Shown here in pieces: positions 22,418 through 27,720 of a stretch of DNA of 27,720 bases. A program made the translations under genes and the position numbers. The DNA is from an uncultured Lachnospiraceae bacterium (GTDB lineage: Bacteria > Bacillota > Clostridia > Lachnospirales > Lachnospiraceae): positions 1 through 27,720 of the forward strand of contig CAJUJL010000037.1 of assembly GCA_910586725.1 (NCBI GenBank). The letters are read 5' to 3'. The notes under the pieces are model-generated. The model was not told where the DNA came from and ran no database searches. It saw only the letters and a list, made by a program, of their open reading frames with translations. Position 1 is the stretch's first letter; each line of letters begins with the position of its first letter.

Positions 22418-22627
22418 TTACTCTGCCATGCTTGCCTTCTCAGTGATAATGGTTTGAATCCTGGCAATATTTTTTCTCACTTCTTTGATTCTGCTTGTGT
22501 TTGTCAACTGATTGGTTGCATTCTGGAATCTCAAATTGAAAAGCTCTTTTTTTGCTTCAACCAACTGTGCATTTAAATCTGCCACAGACTGTGATTTTAA
22601 TTCTTCTAAATATTTTTTAGTTTTCAT
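22418..22627 (-). CDS. rpmC: 50S ribosomal protein L29
   Basis: 69 residues from ATG 22627; a GTG three codons earlier (22636) would leave too little room for its Shine-Dalgarno, whereas GGCGGT (22634-22639) stands 6 bases before the ATG. Two-helix protein: KKYLEELKSQSVADLNAQLV and LFNLRFQNATNQLTNTSRIK. It overlaps the end of rplP by 11 bases, so the two are translationally coupled. L29 binds near the exit tunnel and the SRP/trigger factor site. Confidence 0.96.
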   Translation of the reverse strand: MKTKKYLEELKSQSVADLNAQLVEAKKELFNLRFQNATNQLTNTSRIKEVRKNIARIQTIITEKASMAE

Positions 22628-23054
22628 TTGATTCACCGCCTTCTAAGTCTGCACGTGAAACTATTTTGCATTTACAGGGTAACTTATGTGTAGCAAGACG
22701 CAGAGCTTCTCTTGCAACTTCTTCCGGAACACCGGAAATCTCAAACATTACGCGCCCTGGCTTTACTACGGCTACCCAGTATTCCAAAGTTCCTTTTCCG
22801 GAACCCATACGAGTCTCAGCCGGTTTTGTAGTTACTGGTTTGTCCGGAAAGATTTTAATCCAGACTTTACCGCCACGTTTTACATATCTGGTCATAGCAA
22901 TACGGGCAGCTTCGATTTGATTGGATTTAATCCAACATGGCTCCGTAGCGACAATACCGTATTCACCATTGACAATTTTATTTCCTCTGGATGCTTTTCC
23001 ACGCATGCTTCCGCGGAATTGCTTACGATGTTTTACTCTTTTTGGCATTAACAT
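22617..23054 (-). CDS. rplP: 50S ribosomal protein L16
   Basis: 145 residues from ATG 23054 (an ATG two codons downstream, starting MPKRVKHRKQFRG, is the alternative; AAGGAGG at 23067-23073 favours the first). Blocks: RVKHRKQFRGSMRGKASRGN, KRGGKVWIKIFPDKPVTTKP, RMGSGKGTLEYWVAVVKPGR. L16 helps position tRNA at the A and P sites. It follows rpsC with 2 bases between. Confidence 0.97.
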   Translation of the reverse strand: MLMPKRVKHRKQFRGSMRGKASRGNKIVNGEYGIVATEPCWIKSNQIEAARIAMTRYVKRGGKVWIKIFPDKPVTTKPAETRMGSGKGTLEYWVAVVKPGRVMFEISGVPEEVAREALRLATHKLPCKCKIVSRADLEGGESNEN

Positions 23055-23056
23055 AA

Positions 23057-23713
23057 TTACCGAGCTCCTCCTTCCTTATTTCCTTTTTTCGGAAGTACTT
23101 CTCCTTTGTAGACCCAGACTTTAACACCAACTTTTCCATATGTCGTATCTGCTTCTGCAAATCCATAATCTATATCCGCCCGCAATGTCTGAAGCGGGAT
23201 CGTTCCTTCACTGTAAAATTCCGTACGCGCCATATCGGCTCCGCCAAGACGTCCGGAGCAGGATGTTTTGATTCCCTTCGCGCCCGCTTTCATGCAGCGT
23301 CCCATACAGGATTTCATTGCTCTTCTGAAAGAAACACGGTTTTCTAACTGAAGCGCGATATTTTCCGCCACTAACTGCGCGTCTTTGTCCGGCCGTTTTA
23401 CTTCCTTGATATCTACAACCAGTTTTTTATCTGTGAGCTTCTGCACTTCTGCCTTGATCTTTTCAATTTCCGCTCCGCCTTTTCCAATTACAACGCCCGG
23501 TTTCGCCGTATAAATAATAACCTTCACGCGGTCAGACGCACGTTCAATTTCAATTCTGGAAACACCTGCTGCGTACAATTTTTTCTTAAGAAACGTTCTG
23601 ATATTGTAGTCCTCAATTAAGAGATCTGCAAAATCTGCCTCCGCATACCATTTAGAGTCCCAATCTTTAATGATACCAACTCTTAAGCCATGAGGATTTA
23701 CTTTCTGTCCCAT
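23057..23713 (-). CDS. rpsC: 30S ribosomal protein S3
   Basis: 218 residues. N-terminal MGQKVNPHGLRVGIIKDWDS, KH domain with GVVIGKGG (73-80), and the C-terminal domain with RRAMKSCMGRCMKAGAKGIK and GRLGGADMARTEFYSEGTIP. S3 lines the mRNA entry channel and has helicase activity with S4 and S5. The spacer from rplV carries one stem-loop repeat copy. Confidence 0.98.
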   Translation of the reverse strand: MGQKVNPHGLRVGIIKDWDSKWYAEADFADLLIEDYNIRTFLKKKLYAAGVSRIEIERASDRVKVIIYTAKPGVVIGKGGAEIEKIKAEVQKLTDKKLVVDIKEVKRPDKDAQLVAENIALQLENRVSFRRAMKSCMGRCMKAGAKGIKTSCSGRLGGADMARTEFYSEGTIPLQTLRADIDYGFAEADTTYGKVGVKVWVYKGEVLPKKGNKEGGAR

Positions 23714-23732
23714 GTTCGCCCTCCTTATTCTT

Positions 23733-23768
23733 GCCCACGCAATACGGCATGTGTTATGCCCTGCGGGT
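23733..23768 (-). repeat. Intercistronic stem-loop repeat, copy upstream of rpsC
   Basis: In the rplV-rpsC spacer. The + strand reads GCCCACGCAATACGGCAT, loop GTGTT, then ATGCCCTGCGGGT. The GGCAT/ATGCC inner arms and CCC/GGG outer arms pair. It ends close to the rpsC Shine-Dalgarno AAGGAGG. Confidence 0.8.
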
Positions 23769-23773
23769 ACTCC

Positions 23774-24160
23774 TTATTTCTCATCCAGCACAATTGTAAT
23801 ATGGCTCATTCTTTTTTCAATTCTGTAAGCCCTGCCCTGTGCCCTTGGTCTGATTCTCTTCATTGTCGGCCCTTTGTTTGCATAGCACTCTGCAATATAA
23901 AGGTTTTCCGCTTTCATTCCATTATTATTTTCCGCATTCGCAATTGCAGACTTTAATAACTTCAATATTACGCTTGAAGCATATCTTGGATTATAAGTTA
24001 AAATAGCAAGCGCTGTCGCAGCATCCTTACCGCGAATCGCATCTAACACAAAGCAAGCCTTCTGAACGGATACTCTGGCATAAGATAATTTTGCGGAAGG
24101 CCTTGTATCTTTCTTTGCATTTCTTTCTCTCTTTATCTGGGATCTATGTCCTCTTGCCAT
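23774..24160 (-). CDS. rplV: 50S ribosomal protein L22
   Basis: 128 residues. Blocks: KLSYARVSVQKACFVLDAIR, ALAILTYNPRYASSVILKLL, KSAIANAENNNGMKAENLYI, and the long beta hairpin GPTMKRIRPRAQGRAYRIEK that lines the exit tunnel, the site of macrolide-resistance changes. It follows rpsS by 20 bases and has AAGGAGG upstream. Confidence 0.98.
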   Translation of the reverse strand: MARGHRSQIKRERNAKKDTRPSAKLSYARVSVQKACFVLDAIRGKDAATALAILTYNPRYASSVILKLLKSAIANAENNNGMKAENLYIAECYANKGPTMKRIRPRAQGRAYRIEKRMSHITIVLDEK

Positions 24161-24180
24161 GGATAAAACCTCCTTTCAAA

Positions 24181-24462
24181 TTATCTAACGCCCGATTTCT
24201 TTTCGTCTTTTCCATGTCCCCTGTAAGTTCTGGTTGCTACGAACTCACCAAGTTTGTGACCAACCATATCTTCCGTAACATATACAGGCACATGCTTTCT
24301 TCCATCATGAACCGCTATTGTATGCCCAACAAAAGATGGAAAAATAGTTGAGCGGCGAGACCATGTCTTTATAACAGATTTGTCTCCGGAAGCGTTCAAT
24401 GCATTAATTTTCTTTAATAAGCTTTCATCTGCAAATGGTCCTTTCTTTAATGAACGAGCCAT
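24181..24462 (-). CDS. rpsS: 30S ribosomal protein S19
   Basis: 93 residues. Blocks: MARSLKKGPFADESLLKKIN, IKTWSRRSTIFPSFVGHTIA, VHDGRKHVPVYVTEDMVGHK, LGEFVATRTYRGHGKDEKK. S19 pairs with S13 in the 30S head. A stem-loop repeat copy lies in the spacer from rplB. Confidence 0.98.
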   Translation of the reverse strand: MARSLKKGPFADESLLKKINALNASGDKSVIKTWSRRSTIFPSFVGHTIAVHDGRKHVPVYVTEDMVGHKLGEFVATRTYRGHGKDEKKSGVR

Positions 24463-24482
24463 AAAAAAACCTCCTTATTTAT

Positions 24483-24517
24483 GCCCGCGCAGAGTGGCAT
24501 ATATGTGCCCTGCGGGC
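24483..24517 (-). repeat. Intercistronic stem-loop repeat, copy upstream of rpsS
   Basis: In the rplB-rpsS spacer. The + strand reads GCCCGCGCAGAGTGGCAT, then ATATGTGCCCTGCGGGC. The outer GCCC/GGGC and GCAG/CTGC arms pair perfectly. In mRNA sense the order is rplB stop TAA, GAAGG, stem-loop, AAGGAGG, rpsS ATG. Confidence 0.85.
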
Positions 24518-24523
24518 GCCTTC

Positions 24524-25366
24524 TTATTTCATCGCTTTACCGTCTCTTCTTCTTACGATAAGCTTGTTAGATTGTTTGTTCTTCTTCCTGGTCTTTAAGC
24601 CAAGCGCAGGTTTGCCCCAGGGTGTGCATGGGCCTGAACGTCCGATCGGAGCCCTTCCTTCACCACCTCCGTGCGGATGGTCATTCGGGTTCATAACAGA
24701 ACCACGGACAGTCGGGCGAATTCCCATATGTCTTTTACGTCCTGCTTTTCCGATGTTAATCAGGTTATGGTCGCCATTGCCTATTACGCCAATGGTAGCG
24801 CGGCAGGTCAAAGGAACCATGCGCATTTCTCCTGACGGAAGTCTCAAAGTTGCATATTTGCCTTCTTTTGCCATCAGCTGTGCCGCATTGCCGGCAGAAC
24901 GAACCAGCTGGCCGCCTTTTCCGGGATATAATTCAATGTTATGCACCTGCGTACCAACCGGAATGTTTTCAAGCGGCAGACAATTTCCGACTCTTACTTC
25001 GGCTTCCGCTCCATTCATAACCTTCATTCCGTCCGTCAAACCAGCCGGAGCAAGAATATATGCCTTCTGTCCGTCCGCATAGCAGATTAATGCAATATTT
25101 GCGGTTCTGTTCGGATCGTATTCGATTCCGATTACAGTGGCCGGTATTCCGTCTTTTCTTCTTTTAAAGTCAATGATTCTATATTTTCTTCTGTTTCCGC
25201 CGCCGTGATGTCTTACCGTTATCTTACCCTGATTATTACGGCCGGCATGCTTCTTTAAAGAAACACATAAGGACTTCTCCGGTTTGCTCTTGGTAATTTC
25301 AGAAAAATCCGATCCGGTCATGTTTCTTCTGGAAGGTGTATATGGGTTATATGTCTTTATTCCCAT
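24524..25366 (-). CDS. rplB: 50S ribosomal protein L2
   Basis: 280 residues, usual length. Blocks: KKHAGRNNQGKITVRHHGGG (39-57 region), LRLPSGEMRMVPLTCRATIG, and the C-terminal signature HPHGGGEG (230-237) with GRSGPCTPWGKPALGLKTRK. L2 is needed for subunit joining and peptidyl-transferase activity. A spacer with two hairpins, one with a UUCG loop, separates it from rplW. Confidence 0.98.
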   Translation of the reverse strand: MGIKTYNPYTPSRRNMTGSDFSEITKSKPEKSLCVSLKKHAGRNNQGKITVRHHGGGNRRKYRIIDFKRRKDGIPATVIGIEYDPNRTANIALICYADGQKAYILAPAGLTDGMKVMNGAEAEVRVGNCLPLENIPVGTQVHNIELYPGKGGQLVRSAGNAAQLMAKEGKYATLRLPSGEMRMVPLTCRATIGVIGNGDHNLINIGKAGRKRHMGIRPTVRGSVMNPNDHPHGGGEGRAPIGRSGPCTPWGKPALGLKTRKKNKQSNKLIVRRRDGKAMK

Positions 25367-25388
25367 TGTAATTCTCCTTTCTCTGATA

Positions 25389-25428
25389 TGGCATGATTTT
25401 CACGCCACAAAGGTATACCCGAAGGTAT
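25389..25428 (-). other. Two hairpins in the rplW-rplB spacer, one with a UUCG tetraloop
   Basis: In mRNA sense ATACC-TTCG-GGTAT (25415-25428) is a short stem closed by the very stable C(UUCG)G loop, followed by TGGCGTG/CATGCCA (25389-25407) with one mismatch. Neither is followed by a U-run. They might set mRNA stability or the relative output of L23 and L2. Confidence 0.5.
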
Positions 25429-25440
25429 TTCAATGCTTTA

Positions 25441-25740
25441 TTATAATCCACTGAAAATCTCAATATCAGCGCTGTCTTCTGTCAGCTTGACGATTGCTTT
25501 TTTCGTAGCGGCGGTTCTGCCCATTACCATACCGCGACGTTTCATTTTCCCCGGAATATTCATTGTGTTAACCTGTGCGACTTTTGTTCCTTCAAACATT
25601 CTTTCCACTGCTTCTTTAATCATTGTTTTATTTGCTTCCGGATGAACAAAAAACGTATATTTCTTGTCAGCCATCATGTTCATGCTCTTTTCCGTGATAA
25701 CCGGTTTGAGGATTACGTCATAATATTGAATATTTGCCAT
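25441..25740 (-). CDS. rplW: 50S ribosomal protein L23
   Basis: 99 residues. Blocks: YYDVILKPVITEKSMNMMAD, YTFFVHPEANKTMIKEAVER, MFEGTKVAQVNTMNIPGKMK. L23 sits at the tunnel exit and docks trigger factor and SRP. The ATG shares one base with the rplD stop (TAATG), so it is coupled to L4. Confidence 0.98.
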   Translation of the reverse strand: MANIQYYDVILKPVITEKSMNMMADKKYTFFVHPEANKTMIKEAVERMFEGTKVAQVNTMNIPGKMKRRGMVMGRTAATKKAIVKLTEDSADIEIFSGL

Positions 25741-26360
25741 TATGCATACACCTCCTCGATGTTTTCAACAGCAGCTTTTGTAATCACTACTGTATTATAT
25801 TTTAATATATCATATACATTGATTGTGTTGGTGAGCGCCGTCTTAACCGTTGGAATGTTGGCCGAAGACTTTATTACGTTCAAATCGTTGTCGTTCAGCA
25901 CTACCAAAGCTTTGTCAACGTTCAGGTTTTTCATGATCTCTGCAAATTTCTTTGTTTTGATCTCATCCAGCTTAAGCTCATCCAAAACAATAAATTTCTC
26001 TTCCTGCACCCGGCTGGACAAAGCGGATTTTAAAGCTGCCCGCTTCTCTTTTTTATTCATTTTAAAGGAATAATCCCTTGGCTTCGGAGCAAATACAACG
26101 CCGCCGCCTTTCCACTGTGGAGCTCTGATCGAACCCTGCCTTGCATGTCCGGTCCCTTTCTGTCTCCATGGTTTTCTTCCGCCGCCGCGAACTTCCGAAC
26201 GCGTTTTCGCACTCTGCGTTCCCTGACGGTTGTTTGCAAGCTGCTGGACCACAGCCATGTGCACTAAATGCTCATTGACTTCAACGCCAAAGACAGCGTC
26301 GTTCAGCTCCATGGTTCCAACTTCTTTGCCTTCCATATTTAAAACAGATACTGTTGCCAT
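25740..26360 (-). CDS. rplD: 50S ribosomal protein L4
   Basis: 206 residues. Blocks: VFGVEVNEHLVHMAVVQQLA, RQGTQSAKTRSEVRGGGRKP, WRQKGTGHARQGSIRAPQWK (the extended loop at the tunnel constriction). In E. coli L4 represses the S10 operon; that mechanism is not known to apply to Firmicutes. It follows rplC by 30 bases and overlaps rplW by one. Confidence 0.98.
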   Translation of the reverse strand: MATVSVLNMEGKEVGTMELNDAVFGVEVNEHLVHMAVVQQLANNRQGTQSAKTRSEVRGGGRKPWRQKGTGHARQGSIRAPQWKGGGVVFAPKPRDYSFKMNKKEKRAALKSALSSRVQEEKFIVLDELKLDEIKTKKFAEIMKNLNVDKALVVLNDNDLNVIKSSANIPTVKTALTNTINVYDILKYNTVVITKAAVENIEEVYA

Positions 26361-26390
26361 CTGTGTACTCCTCCTTTCCTGTAAGCGCTA

Positions 26391-27074
26391 TTATTTAGCT
26401 GCTTTCACTGATTCCCTGATAGTTACTAATGATTTTTTCGGCCCCGGAACCGCGCCTTTTACCAGAAGCAGATTATTCTCTGCATCCACGCGGACAACTT
26501 CGAGATTCTGCACCGTAGCTTTCACATGTCCCATCTGACCCGGCATTCCTTTTCCTTTGAATACGCGGCTTGGGGAAGAACATGCTCCGTTGGAACCCTG
26601 ATGACGGTGGAATTTGGAACCATGCGTCATAGGCCCTCTGTGCTGGCCATGCCTCTTAATCGCGCCCTGGAATCCTTTTCCTTTTGTGATAGCAGTAACG
26701 TCTATTTTATCGCCTGCAGCAAAAATATCAACTTTAATTTCATCTGCCAGTTTATAATCTTCGGCATTCTCTAATTTAAACTCCCTGACATACTTCTTAC
26801 TGGTAACGCCCGCTTTTTCGAAATGTCCTTTTTCAGCTTTGTTTGCGCCGTGTCTGTATCTGATTTCTCTTTTTCCGTTTGCGTCTTTGTTGATGATTTT
26901 ATCTTTCCTGTCAACATACCCTACCTGTACCGCGCTGTAACCATCGTTTTCAACCGTTTTAATCTGCGTTACAACACACGGGCCGGCCTGCAATACCGTA
27001 ACAGGCACCAAAGCGCCGTCTTCGCTGAAGATTTGAGTCATTCCGACTTTTGTGCTTAAAATAGCTTTCTTCAT
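26391..27074 (-). CDS. rplC: 50S ribosomal protein L3
   Basis: 227 residues from ATG 27074 (AGGAGG 27082-27087, 7 bases upstream); the frame is open further upstream but only through spacer sequence. Blocks: MKKAILSTKVGMTQIFSEDG, VTAITKGKGFQGAIKRHGQH, GPMTHGSKFHRHQGSNGACS, GKGMPGQMGH. L3 reaches toward the peptidyl-transferase centre and starts 50S assembly. Confidence 0.98.
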   Translation of the reverse strand: MKKAILSTKVGMTQIFSEDGALVPVTVLQAGPCVVTQIKTVENDGYSAVQVGYVDRKDKIINKDANGKREIRYRHGANKAEKGHFEKAGVTSKKYVREFKLENAEDYKLADEIKVDIFAAGDKIDVTAITKGKGFQGAIKRHGQHRGPMTHGSKFHRHQGSNGACSSPSRVFKGKGMPGQMGHVKATVQNLEVVRVDAENNLLLVKGAVPGPKKSLVTIRESVKAAK

Positions 27075-27232
27075 TCCTTTACCTCCTGTTTTCCTACAGC
27101 GGAACGCATTGGATGCGTTCATCCTAGAACAGTCAATATAAGTGGATGCCAAGCATAACTTCTATATTAAACCTTCGAGGATTCATTCTTTCATTGTGTT
27201 GCTGATCTTTTTTAATTAAGCCGTCTGAAAAA
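27075..27232 (-). other. 158-base spacer between rpsJ and rplC
   Basis: No gene is visible. A perfect 8-base stem GAACGCAT/ATGCGTTC with a 3-base loop (27102-27120) lies just before the rplC Shine-Dalgarno. The rest is A/T-rich, with no stem-loop repeat copy and no convincing promoter pair. Confidence 0.5.
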
Positions 27233-27550
27233 TTATTTATTTTTCATTTTGATGTCAATATAGACGCCAGCCGGCATTTCCAGACGGGACAATGCGTCAA
27301 CCGTTTTCTGGGTCGGCGTGATAATATCAATCAGCCTCTTATGTGTCCTCTGCTCAAACTGCTCTCTGGAATCCTTATATTTGTGTACGGCACGCAAAAT
27401 TGTAACTACTTCCTTCTTTGTCGGAAGTGGCACCGGTCCGCTCACCTGTGATCCGTTTTTCTTTACAGTTTCAATGATTTTCTTTGCAGATGCATCAACA
27501 AGCTCATGATCATACGCCTTTAATGTAATTCTCATTACCTGACTTGCCAT
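27233..27550 (-). CDS. rpsJ: 30S ribosomal protein S10
   Basis: 105 residues from ATG 27550, 11 bases after AAGGAGG (27562-27568); the frame is open to 27625 but the upstream part is unlike the family. Blocks: MRITLKAYDHELVDASAKKI, VSGPVPLPTKKEVVTILRAV, SREQFEQRTHKRLIDIITPT. S10 (NusE) also joins the transcription antitermination complex with NusB. It is the first gene of the S10 operon. Confidence 0.98.
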   Translation of the reverse strand: MASQVMRITLKAYDHELVDASAKKIIETVKKNGSQVSGPVPLPTKKEVVTILRAVHKYKDSREQFEQRTHKRLIDIITPTQKTVDALSRLEMPAGVYIDIKMKNK

Positions 27551-27720
27551 AAAAAAAGTCGCCTCCTTTTCGCACTTTACTTCAGTACGACAAGCGGTGA
27601 CTGTACACTTTGCCGGGTGTGTCATAATGACTTACCCACATCTACTTCTTTTTGTAGATTCTATTGTGAACAGTGACTTGTCGCCAGTTTCCTAACTTGA
27701 CATTCGCTCCACGGAAAACC
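27551..27720 (-). other. Leader region upstream of rpsJ
   Basis: 170 bases to the window edge. Besides the rpsJ Shine-Dalgarno there is a short hairpin ATCTAC/GTAGAT (27640-27659) and a weak promoter-like pair in mRNA sense (TGGCGA, 17 bases, TAGAAT). No gene can be supported; the str operon genes often found here are not visible. Confidence 0.4.

Noticed and set aside
24564..25082. A long open frame on the plus strand within rplB (and similar frames opposite other ribosomal genes)
   Set aside because: It is opposite a highly conserved gene, lacks its own initiation signals and arises from the codon pattern of the real gene.
27642..27720. An open minus-strand frame of 25 codons running in from the right edge and ending in TAG
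   Set aside because: It is too short to exclude chance, and the residues do not match the end of EF-Tu or any other protein I recognise.
1..27720. CRISPR arrays, tRNA or rRNA genes, T-box or other known riboswitches, complete insertion sequences
   Set aside because: I looked for regularly spaced repeats, transposase motifs and tRNA-like or rRNA sequence and saw none; the spaced stem-loops between ribosomal genes are not a CRISPR array because coding genes lie between them.

Overview
The window comes from a low-to-mid GC Firmicute of the class Clostridia, most likely a member of the Lachnospiraceae. Three things point there: the uninterrupted S10-spc-alpha ribosomal protein cluster with Firmicutes gene order; a small KOW-type protein between map and infA; and the family-typical forms of L17 (with insertions), RlmCD-type rRNA methyltransferase (with a C-terminal extension) and zinc-binding S14. 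Species cannot be named from this sequence alone.

Layout. Positions 1-1069 are AT-rich accessory DNA on the minus strand: the start of a RhuM-family protein that runs off the left edge, a 287-base spacer with a strong palindrome, and a truncated KAP-type P-loop NTPase. From 5051 down to 1070 lies a minus-strand operon: membrane-anchored S1C protease-like protein with a PDZ domain, YhaM-type 3'-5' exoribonuclease, RlmD/RlmCD-type 23S rRNA m5U methyltransferase. Divergent from it, on the plus strand, are mutS2 and an OmpR-type two-component pair (7634-9765). An lgt-like gene (9767-10534, minus) converges on the kinase gene with one base between the stop codons. From 10604 to the right edge, everything is the minus-strand ribosomal cluster. 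In transcription order it runs S10, L3, L4, L23, L2, S19, L22, S3, L16, L29, S17, L14, L24, L5, S14, S8, L6, L18, S5, L30, L15, SecY, Adk, Map, KOW protein, IF-1, then a new promoter, L36, S13, S11, S4, RpoA, L17, and a strong intrinsic terminator at 10566-10596.

How it works together. The cluster makes most large- and small-subunit proteins, the RNA polymerase alpha subunit, the translocon channel, and the enzymes that remove initiator methionine and balance adenylates. MutS2 and RlmD also act on ribosomes or rRNA, and YhaM acts on RNA, so nearly all chromosomal genes here serve gene expression.

The most interesting signal is not a gene. A family of about 35-base imperfect stem-loops, all in the same orientation, fills seven of the longer spacers between ribosomal protein genes (eight copies, one tandem pair), each a short distance upstream of the next gene's Shine-Dalgarno sequence. 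Other structured spacers lie between L36 and S13, between secY and adk, between S8 and L6, and ahead of yhaM, where a hairpin separates the Shine-Dalgarno from the start codon.
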